Program-made: the position numbers and the translations under genes
In this document: piece after piece, positions 32,567 through 43,424 of the stretch
Layout: each line of letters opens with the position of its first letter
How positions within the stretch are numbered: the first letter of the stretch is position 1
The notes under the pieces: model-generated
Database searches by the model: none
The model's input: the letters and a program-made list of their open reading frames with translations, nothing else
Told to the model about the DNA's origin: nothing
NCBI GenBank assembly: GCA_033558025.1
Contig: JAUCEF010000005.1
Coordinates: 1-64,000, forward strand
DNA: 64,000 bases
Direction of reading: 5' to 3'
Source: Phytophthora sp. 'mugwort'
Lineage: Eukaryota > Oomycota > Peronosporomycetes > Peronosporales > Peronosporaceae

Positions 32567-32797
32567 CAGGAAGAGAAAACGGTAGAATACAATATTCATA
32601 ATAGTAATCGTCCACAAATGTTTTGTTTTTGGTTAACGGCAGAGCAAAATCCATGCGCAAGCAGAAACCTTCACATTATGCTTAGATAGATACATGTACA
32701 GGTAACAATTCCTAGATGAGCGCTTCGTGCGTACCCAACAAATTTCGATGACATCTTCAGAAATGCTTTGCATGTGGCTCGCTAGTTCGTGGCGCCA

Positions 32798-34996
32798 CTA
32801 TAGAAGAGCGCTGCTAACTAGCGACCGAATGCGAGTGCTGGACTTCACGAGACTCACATAAACATCCCCACGTTCACTCTCGAGTGCCCTTTTAGAAGCG
32901 TATTCAGCTGCCATTTTGCTGGTGAGCTCACCCATCTCTGCGTACCCGGAACGGCTACTCCCACCGAACTCTCCAAGTGATTTAACTCGCCTCTCCAGCT
33001 CCAAAATAACTTTGTCTTTTGTGAGCATTTGATGTGCGATATGGGATAAATTCGCGTGGTAGGCTTGCTCACCACGGGGTGAGTTCTGGACTGCTGTGTT
33101 TTCAAGTAACGCCTTGAACTCGTCGCACCGCGGTTTCCACTCATGTGCAATGAGAGCTGCCACAGCAACTTCACGCTTAATATTTTCAGTGCAGATGAAT
33201 ACCCGTCGTTCATCAATTTGCCTGCGGAAATCTGAATTAGTGCCCACAAGGATTTGGTCATGGCCACTGGATTCTTCAATTGCCCTTTCGTTCATCAAGA
33301 TGCGGTCGTTCACGTGGTTGTAGGCATCCAGCAAACTTCTTTTATCGGAATTAAAAACAGGAACAATTAGGCTCTGCTGTCGCTCTTGACAATCGGTTCG
33401 CGAGAGATCATTGCGACCACTTTCACTGCAGAGAGATGGACCGTCATTTCTTAGTAAAATACTTGGGTCGTTTTTGTCCACGCAAACCGGTCTTCCGCCG
33501 TCTGGTCGTGTCACCACATAACTGGAGCTAGTCAGCGATCTGAAAATGTCTACAGGCTTCGCGTGAGAGATACTAGCGACTGCAATGTTGCCGCTAGACT
33601 GAGCACAATTACTCATCGCCACCGGGAGAGAATAACTTAAGTCCGCGGCTTGACTTAGGGTCGGTTTGCCACAACTCATCGGTGCTGTTGGCATTTCAGT
33701 CAAAGCAGGCTCAGAAGCGCTAGCACTTTCGCCCCAAGCAGATTGTTTCTGACGGAACACCACGACCTCATCTTCAAGCTGCTGCATCCGGTTCATAAGT
33801 TTTCGCGCCCATCTTCGAACACACGGTGGGCAGCTGCATCCTCCTGCCAGTAGATCACCACCGTGAACCTTGTGATCCTTGTTTGTGCGATGCACGAAGC
33901 TCCCTTCGTTAGTCGCCGTTTTCGTTGATGGCTTTGGTTGTGAGGGCGTGGGAATATGAGATTGTGTAGTTAACCTCAAAACATCGGACGGTAAATCAGC
34001 CAATTCATCTGTTTGGGATGATTCTTCCTCCACGCGGGGCTTTTTTGCCTCAGTATTTGTCGACTTCAAATTGTCACCCTCGTACGACGGTCCGTCTAAA
34101 GCATTTCGTTTACGATCTGGTTTTGATACAGCTTCCTCCGTTCCTCTATGATCGTCTCCAGATTGGTAATGCGACGAAGGAGGGTCTCCAAGTTCATCCA
34201 GGCGGCCTCGTTTTTTTAGATACGCCTTGCGTGCTTGGTACCTGGCCTTCGCTTTCCGTTCTGCTTCTCTCTTCAGGTCTTCGGTGTTCACCATAAGCGG
34301 CGTAGTTGCTGGCGTAGTGGCCGGTGGTGTTGTAGGCCCCGGCACGCTAATGTTGTCCTGGTCACAGGGCTTCACTCTATTCATGTGAATGCGCAGACTC
34401 TGGGGACTCGAGAATGTTTTGCCACACTTAGCGCACGTTCTCGATGCCACCGGTCGACGATGCGTGGTACGGTCAACCGGTTTATCCTGATTGCAGGGTT
34501 TGACACGGTTAAGGTGCCCTCGCAGTCCCTGCCAGCTCGCAAAGGTTTTGTAGCACTTGAAGCACGTCTTAGATTCCAGTCGGCGCTCTCTCGGCAAAAT
34601 CACCGGCCTCGATTGGACGCAAGGATAGACGTCGGACACGTGGGTGCGGAGACTCGAGTTGGATGAGAAGCCCTTGCCGCATTTTGGACAGTATAACAAG
34701 CTGGTAGTCTCCCCCTTGCCGAGGTTAATCTCCTGGATGGCCTTATCCGCCTGCGAGGGGAGAGACTCGGACATGATCTCCTCGTCTTGCGTGGCGACGA
34801 TCTGATTATTGACATCCTGGTTCTCCTGGTGCTCGCCGCGCGATTTCAGCGGCACCACTACGGGTGAAGGCTGATCGCTCAGCCGCTCATTGCGCTGCAG
34901 CATGCCCAGCACGCGCCGCACGGGGAAGAGATCCTGCAGGGCTTTTGGCGCAGCCTGCGCGCCCGAAGAATTCAAACCCGTCGCCTCTGTCTTCAT
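32798..34996 (-). CDS. C2HC zinc-finger protein with CxCxxC-WA motif
   Basis: Intact, intronless, 732 residues from ATG 34996. Three finger-like units lie at residues 103-126, 145-168 and 188-211: CPKCGKGFSSNSSLRTH..C, CFKCYKTFASWQGLRGH..C, CAKCGKTFSSPQSLRIH..C. Each is C-X2-C-X12-H-X6-C, so the second His of a classic C2H2 finger is replaced by Cys further on; the last two end HxNRVKPC. A basic helix follows (KREAERKAKARYQARKAYLK, from about 242). At 386-408 is GCSCPPCVRRWARKL then a short heptad-like helix. The C-terminal 170 residues are charged and helical. Probably a nuclear nucleic-acid-binding protein. It is divergent from the neighbouring three-repeat gene, which carries the same CxCxxC-xxx-WA motif. 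Family not recognised. Confidence 0.9.
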   Translation of the reverse strand: MKTEATGLNSSGAQAAPKALQDLFPVRRVLGMLQRNERLSDQPSPVVVPLKSRGEHQENQDVNNQIVATQDEEIMSESLPSQADKAIQEINLGKGETTSLLYCPKCGKGFSSNSSLRTHVSDVYPCVQSRPVILPRERRLESKTCFKCYKTFASWQGLRGHLNRVKPCNQDKPVDRTTHRRPVASRTCAKCGKTFSSPQSLRIHMNRVKPCDQDNISVPGPTTPPATTPATTPLMVNTEDLKREAERKAKARYQARKAYLKKRGRLDELGDPPSSHYQSGDDHRGTEEAVSKPDRKRNALDGPSYEGDNLKSTNTEAKKPRVEEESSQTDELADLPSDVLRLTTQSHIPTPSQPKPSTKTATNEGSFVHRTNKDHKVHGGDLLAGGCSCPPCVRRWARKLMNRMQQLEDEVVVFRQKQSAWGESASASEPALTEMPTAPMSCGKPTLSQAADLSYSLPVAMSNCAQSSGNIAVASISHAKPVDIFRSLTSSSYVVTRPDGGRPVCVDKNDPSILLRNDGPSLCSESGRNDLSRTDCQERQQSLIVPVFNSDKRSLLDAYNHVNDRILMNERAIEESSGHDQILVGTNSDFRRQIDERRVFICTENIKREVAVAALIAHEWKPRCDEFKALLENTAVQNSPRGEQAYHANLSHIAHQMLTKDKVILELERRVKSLGEFGGSSRSGYAEMGELTSKMAAEYASKRALESERGDVYVSLVKSSTRIRSLVSSALL

Positions 34997-35333
34997 CGAT
35001 ATTACACGATTTGCGGATATGTACTTCAGCGAAGAGAGAAAATTGACGGAATGATGACACCAAAATTTGTTTCTGTATAGGCTCCAATGGTTTTGACAAA
35101 ATCAAGTACATGTAGAGCAATTTTCCGATACCATATTTTCTATACCGGGTAAACATAAGGCTGGTGTTATACGGCTACACGGTGTAATATCACTGCGTTT
35201 ATCAGCTCCGTTTGTGCACATGTACCTTTTTTTTCGTGTATCCTCTTTCCAATAATATAGCTTTTATTAATACACAAGTTTCATAACCTGCACGACAGTT
35301 TCTGAGCCAATCGAAACCGTGGCAATTTACCTC
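34997..35333. promoter_or_regulatory. Shared divergent promoter region
   Basis: A 337-base gap between the two divergent starts (ATG 34996 on minus, ATG 35334 on plus). It contains CCAAT at 35086-35090 and 35307-35311 and a T-rich patch near 35229. No clear TATA box or oomycete initiator/flanking motif can be assigned with confidence. Being so short, it must serve both genes, which suggests shared control. Confidence 0.5.
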
Positions 35334-38300
35334 ATGACATACCGCGAGCGCATGGCGACGCGCGTGTTGTCGGTAGACGCGTACTGGCAGGAGCTGCGCG
35401 AGCCGGGTAGACGAACGCCGAGGGAGATTCCCGTGCCGCTCTGGCCGGGCGAGAGTCTGCAGCAGTACGAGCGCGAGTTCGGGCGTTGGCTGGCGGTGCG
35501 CCGACTGTCGTTGGCCACCATGCGTGAGGAACCTGTGACCGAACGTAAATATCGACTGCAGTTCGCACAAACACGAGTGGCAAGGACCAACTGCAATGCA
35601 CAAAGGAAAGCGACGTCTTCACACCGAGTTACCCCTTCCCGGTCTCTTTCCAGGTCCCACTCGCGGTTCCCTTCTCCCCAGAGGCGTTTTGTGGATGTGC
35701 AGCAGCAGCGGATGAATATCATTCAAAGAGGCGATAGGGATTACGTTTTCGAACGAAGATCTTCGCCAGACAGCGGGCGCGCGCTTGCAGCTAGACAGAC
35801 AGCAGAACAACGGCGTCAAAAACGAAGCTACTCACGGGAGCAGTCTCAAGGTGCACGGTGGCGCGCTACTACGCCTGAAGCTCATCGAGCATATGATACC
35901 TGGCAAGCGCGACGCGGTGCGTGGGCGGAGCCCCGGCCTTGGCAGGATCCTCGAGGATCGTCGCCGCGTGATGCCCACCGTCAACATCTCGGTGATGCCC
36001 AGCGCTGGACCCACTCACCATCGAAATTGCCTCAAACTTACACTGGCAGAGCTGTATCACCGCAAGATAACAATAGATCAGCGTCGTCTCGCGTCGGCAG
36101 ATCGTCCTCGCCACACGAGCACATGCCGGATGTCGACGATCATCGCAAACAGTTGCTCGCAAGACGAGTGATCTCGGTCGACGCATTCCGGGAAGAGATG
36201 GACAACCTGCGTAACGGGTTTGTACGGGAAGACGATCTCAAGTGGCCTCATGAAACAATGGTACGGATCCCCGTCATTTTGTGGCCTGGTGAGACTATGG
36301 CGCAGTATACCCAAACGTTTGAACGGTGGTTGGATTCGCGAAACATACCGCTATCATTGCTGCGTGATAACCCGGCTAGGGAGCGCTCGTTATGGCACAC
36401 GTTCGCGTTCATGAGGGTGGGAACGTCTGAGCTGGATGAACCAGCTCATTCTGGTGTTATACCGCGATCATCATACCGTTTGAGCCCACGCTCTCATTCT
36501 CGTTCAATGTCGTCGTCGCGAAGCATTCGAAGGAATTCCGAGCAAGGTCTTCTGTCAATGCGTGTTACTTACGGGGAAAACAAACCGTTGCAGAGAAAAT
36601 ATGCATCCAGAGAAGATCACCAACCTCGAAGGAAACATTCCCATTCTCCTGAACAGCGACGTAGATTGAGATCCCCGCCATCGTCAATTGTTCCACCTGA
36701 GAATCCGCGTCTGCTTAACAATAAGACTCGCCGGCAGTTACTGGAGAGGCGAATTCTAGCGCTGGACATTTTCCAGAAGGAGATCGAAAAAAATGCTGGG
36801 GACTGTGCCACAAACGTTACTGAGGGCAGCGTCCTACCTGAAATTCCTGTTCCGCTGCGTTATGGCGAGTCGATAGGGCTTTACGACCATCGGTTTTGGA
36901 CCTGGCTCACGGATTTCCATGAAACGAAGGAGTCACTGCGGAGGGACCCATCGAGAGAACGAAAATTTCGTATGGCGTTTGCTTACCTCAGGGTCAACAG
37001 ACTGCACTACTCGGCAACTGTTGGCGCTCAAAATATTCACGATCCTCTCGCTGTTCTGAAGCTCGCGCGTGACCGTTTCGCTTTGAGATCTGCGGATACA
37101 AACAAACGGCAGGCACCAGTCGGAAGCGAAGAGCCGAGCACCAAGCGCGTACGAGCAGATATGAAGAAAACACCAACCTTACACTTGACGCCAGATTTTT
37201 CTTCAAGGCGCTCGCGGGATGATTTAAAGAAAAGCAAATCAACGCTGTCTTTGGCATCATATCGAGACTTTTCTCGTGCGAGTTTGGAGCCAACAACGGA
37301 TGCGTCTTCAGCGCGAGCCTCAGCTTCGACGTCAACTATAGCAAGTTCGCCGCCGATAATATTTGCATCTTCGGTACAAGTTCCCAACTCGACGACAGCA
37401 TATTCGGCGCCCACAATTGCTCCTTCGACAAGATCGGCCACTGCATCTTCTCCTGCTAGATCCGTTCATCTTTCAAATCCAGTCCAGGTAGGGGCGATGA
37501 GAAGTCCTGCTCGACCACTGACGTCAAGCCCAACGAGCGTTTCATTTCAGAGGAAACCAAGAACAATACTCACAGCCCCAGTGGAGCCCTCAACGAAGAC
37601 AGTAACGCTATCCTCAGCTTCAGTTACAGCCCAGAAGACGAAAGCGAATCCAACGAGATCGTCGACAGCGGTAGGCTTGACGAAGTCTTTAACGTATCGC
37701 TCTCAGGGATATGCAGATACGACTCGCAGTTACGGAAACCTGATGCTGAGTAATGCAGTGACCTCCACCAAAATGGCAAAACCCGTGGAGACAATGGCAT
37801 CGAAGAACGAAAGCATGAAAATGAGGACATCAACGGATAAGCGGACCAATCCGGGAGGATTACGCCCATTGCTACAACAAAAGCCCTGGAGCAAGGGTAT
37901 TTCAGCATCGGCTGCGTCTGCTTCAATTTTAAACCCTGGCGTGAAGGCATCACCCTCGTCGACATCTCCTGCAGCACCATTAATATCAACGCCTTCAGAA
38001 ATATCAGCATCGACAGCTGCCCAAAGTCACGCGTCACCGAGCTCAGTCGCCTCTGGGGAGAATGCGGCTTCCTCGAGGGCAAACCCAATAGCTATGGCAG
38101 TTGCTCCAAGTCAAGCATCATCGAATACAGTCGCAATTACAGCGATGAGCATTCCCGCGAAGGCAATTTCCAGCTTGAATGCCGTTTGGAACGACTCGGC
38201 TGATACTGATGATGCTGCGTCTGAGCCTGAATCGACTCCAGCAGCAAACGAGGTGTCTAGCTTCGAATCCAAATTAGCAAATGAGATGGAAGAGCACGAT

Positions 38301-38441
38301 GGCGACGTTATGGACCCGGATGGCTGCTGCTGCACCAAGTGCATGCACAACTGGGCTAAAACTCTGACAGATCACATGGACCGACTTGAACAGAATGTTG
38401 GTGACCTGAAACGTGAAGTAGCTACTTTTTCTGGTTCTTAG
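35334..38441 (+). CDS. 1035-residue protein with three copies of an unknown domain
   Basis: Intact and intronless. The frame is open from 35271 but the first ATG is 35334. Three copies of an 80-90 residue domain lie at residues 6-83, 271-363 and 465-557. Shared features: R[VI][LI][SA][VL]D near the start, then IPV[PI]L[WR]xGE[ST], Y-x3-F-x2-WL, then R-x2-P-x2-ER and FAxxRV at the end. The linkers are rich in Arg-Ser and Ser-Pro (SRSLSRSHSRFPSP; SPRSHSRSMSSSRS), like SR-type nuclear proteins. Residues 570-960 are Ser/Thr/Ala-rich and probably disordered. The C-terminus has GCCCTKCMHNWAKTL and a heptad-like helix, matching the motif in the divergent zinc-finger gene. I do not know the domain. 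A nuclear RNA- or chromatin-linked role is inference. Confidence 0.9.
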   Translation: MTYRERMATRVLSVDAYWQELREPGRRTPREIPVPLWPGESLQQYEREFGRWLAVRRLSLATMREEPVTERKYRLQFAQTRVARTNCNAQRKATSSHRVTPSRSLSRSHSRFPSPQRRFVDVQQQRMNIIQRGDRDYVFERRSSPDSGRALAARQTAEQRRQKRSYSREQSQGARWRATTPEAHRAYDTWQARRGAWAEPRPWQDPRGSSPRDAHRQHLGDAQRWTHSPSKLPQTYTGRAVSPQDNNRSASSRVGRSSSPHEHMPDVDDHRKQLLARRVISVDAFREEMDNLRNGFVREDDLKWPHETMVRIPVILWPGETMAQYTQTFERWLDSRNIPLSLLRDNPARERSLWHTFAFMRVGTSELDEPAHSGVIPRSSYRLSPRSHSRSMSSSRSIRRNSEQGLLSMRVTYGENKPLQRKYASREDHQPRRKHSHSPEQRRRLRSPPSSIVPPENPRLLNNKTRRQLLERRILALDIFQKEIEKNAGDCATNVTEGSVLPEIPVPLRYGESIGLYDHRFWTWLTDFHETKESLRRDPSRERKFRMAFAYLRVNRLHYSATVGAQNIHDPLAVLKLARDRFALRSADTNKRQAPVGSEEPSTKRVRADMKKTPTLHLTPDFSSRRSRDDLKKSKSTLSLASYRDFSRASLEPTTDASSARASASTSTIASSPPIIFASSVQVPNSTTAYSAPTIAPSTRSATASSPARSVHLSNPVQVGAMRSPARPLTSSPTSVSFQRKPRTILTAPVEPSTKTVTLSSASVTAQKTKANPTRSSTAVGLTKSLTYRSQGYADTTRSYGNLMLSNAVTSTKMAKPVETMASKNESMKMRTSTDKRTNPGGLRPLLQQKPWSKGISASAASASILNPGVKASPSSTSPAAPLISTPSEISASTAAQSHASPSSVASGENAASSRANPIAMAVAPSQASSNTVAITAMSIPAKAISSLNAVWNDSADTDDAASEPESTPAANEVSSFESKLANEMEEHDGDVMDPDGCCCTKCMHNWAKTLTDHMDRLEQNVGDLKREVATFSGS

Positions 38442-38924
38442 GAGCGGGCAGCCATTATTAGTCCGCGACAAAATACACTTTTTTTTACAAAAGAGCCAAA
38501 TTTTGGTGTTTATTTAACAGGAATTCAGTGCAGGAGTCGCCAGTGGCGGGTCGCGGCGACTCGCCACCTCGGGAAATGGGACACTGTACAGTACTCAATA
38601 TTTCCGGTCGGGCACACAGAGCCATCATGGGATAGGCACGTGTTACAGTACCCAACTAGCAAGAGACAGGCTGCCAAACTGTGCCCAACTATGACCATCT
38701 GCACCCAACTGTGACCAAGTAGCACCCCAACAGCGCCCAACTGGAAAAGAGTCAGCTCCGACGGTATACATCTCAACTTGTAGCTGGAAAACATTTTATT
38801 GATGATAATGGAGTTGAAACTCAATGTTGTGTGTTGTTGGGTGGCGCACGCAGAGCAAAGATCACATTTTTACCGTTTGGCAAATATGATCAAAATGGAG
38901 TCATTTAACCTCGCTACTTTGTAT

Positions 38925-41900
38925 TTAGATGCACATACAAAGATATCTGTAGCGAAGATACTGCAACGTCTTGCTGTTCAAAGATCCTAACCCTTGCGCT
39001 CCCACAAACAGCTCAAACGCGAGGAGGACGTACAACCCACAATTATAGTTGTCCAGCTGGACCCCAAAGTCAACTGTACAGCCTGATCCGATAGCGTGAG
39101 GTTGGCAAATCCGGCAGCATGGTCGATAGCATCTGAGCCAGTGCTTGAACGCTGACAGTGTAGGAAGACTGCATGGGGTCATAGTAGCACAAGCCGCGTC
39201 ATGACAGAACACCAATGATTCTCGTTGCACTTGATCAGGAACAAAAATCGCTTTCGTAATTCCGGCAAACGTGGCCTTGAGCGTGGCTCGATCGGTGCTG
39301 ATGGTGCCGTTTTACAACGATTTCTATTGTCGACGGATCAACAGTTAGCACCAACGGGGTAGATTTGAAGAGCTCGGTCATCAGCATCCGCATCGTCGTG
39401 TCGCTAATCCTTCCTTTTGCAGAGAGATCGAGGACGTCCATCTGAAACATTTCGAAGAAGAGTTAGCAGCTTGGGATTAACACACAAATGTATCAGACTC
39501 CGTACCTTTTCCGAAAAGAGTGGCAGTTTTCACGCATCTTGGCAATCAGACCAATATATCTTTGAGTACGAAACTCTGGAGGGGCTGAGATTAAAAAATC
39601 AATTCTTCTCGCCCATTTGGCTGCCGTGTCTATTTGCTTAATTGCGTCGCTTGCCCGGTTCCATTGATTCATGGCTAGTAGAATTTCGGCGCTAAACCCA
39701 CCCAGACCTACAATTTCCACGGCGACATCTCGTTCAGCTAGCTCGGTATTGCCTCTGTGGAAAGCCATTCTTTTTGCATCACATCTTCGTATTAGTCCCG
39801 CGGTAGTATTCGTACGATCTCGTCTGCTCTCAATAACATCTTCGTGGCTGGTAGCGATGCGATTTTGCGCGCAATAGGGAACTTTGGTTTCTTATCAAAT
39901 ACAAAAGCCTTAAACCGAGTTAATAACGTGGCGGATGAGCTGTACTTTGGCTCGTCCGACAAGAGTAGTTGGACAGATCCCAAGTTCAGCTGCCTGTCAA
40001 ACATCTATGCGTCCTTTTTGACCATCGTAATTACCAAGTTATGCTTTGCTTTCACGTTTTTCTTCTTTGCTCTTGGCGGCCTCGTGCGCGGGGAGGGCTA
40101 GCAATTTCAAGCTCGGCGCTTTCGTCGTTGTCATAAATGTGTTGCGGTGAACCCTCGTTCGGATTTTCTGTTTTTTTTTGTACGCACCACGATTGGTCGA
40201 ACGCCCAACTCGGCTTGATAGTCTGACAATAGATCCACTGTCTCGGCAGCTGCTGACACCACTTCTTCTGCTGCTGGCACCACTATATCGGCAACTGCTG
40301 AAACCATTTATTCTACTGCTGGCACCTATTCTTTGACATTCGCGGTGCCGACCACTCGTCTTCCGCTATTGGTTTCTCAATCAATGTCGAGGAGGGCTCA
40401 GTAGATGGTATATCCTCTTCCACTTCGTTATCCAGAGGGGAAGGCGGTACATCCTCTGCCACTTCGTTCTCTGGGTGTGAAGTACTACTTAGTGAATGGG
40501 TGTCGATGGCTTCATTGCCGCCGACTTTTGCTAGCTCAGAAAATTCTCCGTGCTTGAACATTTGTGCAATAAGTTTTCAGAGCCTCCATGGCAACACGGT
40601 ACTGGCGCATCCCAATTCCAATCCTTGTTTCGTGATAGTGATAGCGACCGCGTTTGCTTCACGATACTTCCTGTTCGAATCCCAGGGAGTGTCCTCAGCA
40701 TGAAGAACCGGAGCAACGCCGAACGAATTTCCACTGATCTCGTCAAGATGGGTTTCGGCTCTGAGTGGCGATAGCATCCATCGTAAGTTCAACAACTGGG
40801 ACGGAATCACACTCTCAACTTGAAAAGCTTTACGTAAGTAAAACACATGACGAGAAGGGAGCAGCTGCGTGGTCATGAATAGGCACGAGCATTCCCAGTT
40901 CCTCTTATTGACACAGTACTCAACACTCGGCTCGTCAAGCGCATCCTCTTCGTATGATGCGTCTGGATAAGAATCACGTCTTGCACGAGCTCATAGTACG
41001 TGTAGTTTTCGCGACCACCAATTGCGTAAACGTACTGATCATAAATTAGCTCACAAGCATGCTCACTTACTAAATTCATCACAATAGTCATCTCGCGGTC
41101 GTACTTGGCGTTATGGACAATACTTAGCTTGTGTACACGATCTCGAAATTTCTGTTCCTCGCGTGTTTAATGGTACGTGATTGACGTAACATACTCATCC
41201 AGACCCATAAACAAGTTCACTGTGTCCTTGAGCTGTTTCCACGACGACGCCAACCTGTTGTTGGTGTTGTTGCCCAATGTTACCGCGCTCTGTATCTTAT
41301 ACACGCACCACAAATATCGACAATTGTCCCAATTATTGCCGAAGTAGGTCTGGAACGGGTGCGTCGAGTTCCTTGATCGGAGGTGGGCGATTGACCAACT
41401 CTGACCAACTCCGTACTCATTGAGTTGGGCGAGCCACCAACTGGCGTGTCATCTACCCCAGATAGGCTACACTCTTGTTGTCCATGCCTTGGTGTTGGCG
41501 CGGCTGTCAGCGCAGAACGAGACCCGATATTTATGACGTGGCGCATATAGTTCAGGTGCTTCGTGTATTCCCTCTCGGTTCTCGCATGTACCATCAACCA
41601 AACTTCGAAGCTGCATCTTTTTCTTTTGCCAAGCCGTGAATCCATACTCTGTTAAAGCAATCTGTTCGCGCAGGTATTTGATTACGTGGAGCTGGCACAG
41701 AAGCAACGTTACGTTCGGAAATGTAACCTTCAAAACCGAGAGCTCGTGAAGTTCTTATCAACGAGAATGAACTGAAGTTGGGACAAGCCGAGTTGTTGCG
41801 CTTGAACTCTTCTATCGCCGTCAGCAATGTATATCGACGCTCATTTCGTAGAACGGCATGTTCCACGAGCTGACCCTTGCCGAAAGCCATGCGCCATGAA

Positions 41901-43224
41901 TGAGAATACCTTATAACTTGGAAGTGTTGGTCCCGTGTGTTGCATCGATTAGCAGCCGTCCAAGAACCTGTCGAATATCTCTCGCATATGCTTGCTCTGA
42001 AAGGTGATAGCGGTGGCGATATTCTACGAAGAGAAGTATGAAAGAGATATTACCACAAGTACGACGAGAACATCAGAAATTCAATAATAATGTTGCGCCT
42101 TGTCTTTCTCTGTTCAACGAAAATACGCCCGATATTGCCCGGTTCGTCACAGGACTCTTTCATCCACTTTCTCAACCTTTTACGCTTGACTTTTCCGTGT
42201 TCTCGTTCTCCTTCAGCTTCCGCACCAGGTTGTGTACATCCCGGATAGTCGGGTTGCAGTCCGAGTATTCGGTGAGGTGTATTTCAGCATGCTCTTTTTT
42301 TGCACCCGCCTTCCGTTACTCGTTGACCATATCAGTGACTTGTGGAGGTATTGCCGTCCGAACAGAAGAGTATTGCTGGTAGATGTGCTTGTTCAGTTTG
42401 TGACTATGTTTCAGCTTAGCACTCGTGACACAGAGACTAAAGATCGGCTCACTCTCACCCTGGTTCACAACGCGTACACATGCGTTGATCTGGACTCAGC
42501 AGGACACCATCACATACACCAATATCGTTAGCGACAAGATACTCCACACGAAGCCCATTTAATACCAACTCATCCCAACTCATCCAAATACGATAAGTCG
42601 GGACCAACTCAGCTCATCTCGATGAAATAACGAACCTGTGCCTTGCATTCTAGAGATCTCGATTCTTGGCGCGGTCGTTTACCCTCCCCACGTGATTTGG
42701 CCTCAGCAGCGTGGGTACACACCAAGGTCTTAGAGTATCTATGCCATTCCGTCGGTATAGTGGCGCATTTGAGTTGGACTTCTTGATCTTGCTGTTGCGC
42801 GCCGACACGTTGTTGTTTGTGCGGACTCGAAATATCTTTGAGCAATTAATAACAACATCAAACGCATGTTAGTACGTTACGTATTTGTGCGAACATAGTA
42901 GCCCTGCACCTGATTGCTCTGAGTCATGTATAAATTGAGATAGGCATGGAACCCTTCCCAGGAATCGGACTGCGTGTTCCCCAGGGGCGGCCCCACATTT
43001 CCTTCCTGATTCGCAGCGCCCTCGCCTGCCGCGTTGCTCGAGGAACTGGTGGAGCCAGTGTGAGAAGACGCGCTCTGATTGCTCGAGGTCTCGAAGGTAG
43101 TTGGCTCCGACAGCGTGGTCAGACGATTGCCGGTGTCGACTGTGCTGACAGCAGGGACGCGCTATCGCTAAAACTGCTGTGCTATCACTGGACGTACTTC
43201 CAGGCGGAGTTGGCGTCGCTTCAT
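38925..43224 (-). pseudogene. MULE transposase - Ulp1 protease fusion, broken
   Basis: Parts in order on the minus strand: Ser/Thr-rich N-terminus (from 43224); a FAR1/WRKY-like DNA-binding part (IPTEWHRYSKTLVCTHAAEA, about 42770); a linker with PTIRDVHNLVRKLKENE (about 42230); the MULE transposase domain (FGKGQ near 41885, KVTFPNVTLLLCQLHVIKYL at 41730, GFTAWQKKKMQLRSLV at 41630); a SWIM finger (WECSCLFMTTQLLPSRH, 40893-40847) in which the third Cys is Ser at 40853-40855; and a C48/Ulp1-like end with SAKGRISDTTMRMLM, VLTVDPSTIE and QLDNYNCGLYVLLAFELF, the last holding the catalytic Cys. Many frameshifts separate the parts. Such transposase-Ulp1 fusions are known in MULEs of plants and oomycetes. 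Confidence 0.8.
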
Positions 43225-43269
43225 ACCTGATCGAAGGCGAAGCTCGATTTTCTTGGGCTGGCCATGCTG

Positions 43270-43274
43270 CCCCC

Positions 43275-43310
<36 letters not shown>

Positions 43311-43311
43311 T
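43270..43311. repeat. Poly-C followed by (TC)n microsatellite
   Basis: Sixteen C followed by about thirteen TC units, just inside the right MULE terminal repeat and beyond the N-terminus of its gene. Likely variable in length. Confidence 0.95.
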
Positions 43312-43424
43312 CGCCAGATTGAATGGACGGACGCTACAGGTGTTATACGTGTATACGTCTGCCGGATACAGAGTTAGGTTTTGGGTACGCCCGTCTCTTT
43401 CCAGTTGGGCACTGTAACTACTCT

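Larger units (their letters stand above)
31447..32797. other. Convergent intergenic region
   Basis: Lies between two genes whose 3' ends face each other. It is AT-rich with no ORF of note; a short plus-strand frame at 31542-31772 is probably 3' untranslated sequence. It contains a foldback palindrome at 32142-32180 and a 42-bp tandem repeat at 32461-32566, listed separately. Confidence 0.6.
38642..43418 (-). mobile_element. MULE DNA transposon with terminal inverted repeats
   Basis: The left end, GTTACAGTACCCAACTAGCA and on to 38670, matches the reverse complement of 43388-43417 at about 25 of 29 positions. Between them, on the minus strand, lie all expected parts of a Mutator-like element fused to a Ulp1-type protease (see the pseudogene entry). 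No 9-bp target duplication was found next to the repeats, so they may not be the exact ends. Confidence 0.7.

Noticed and set aside
35319..35333. A GTG start five codons upstream in the three-repeat protein.
   Set aside because: Nuclear genes start at ATG; the first ATG in frame is 35334.
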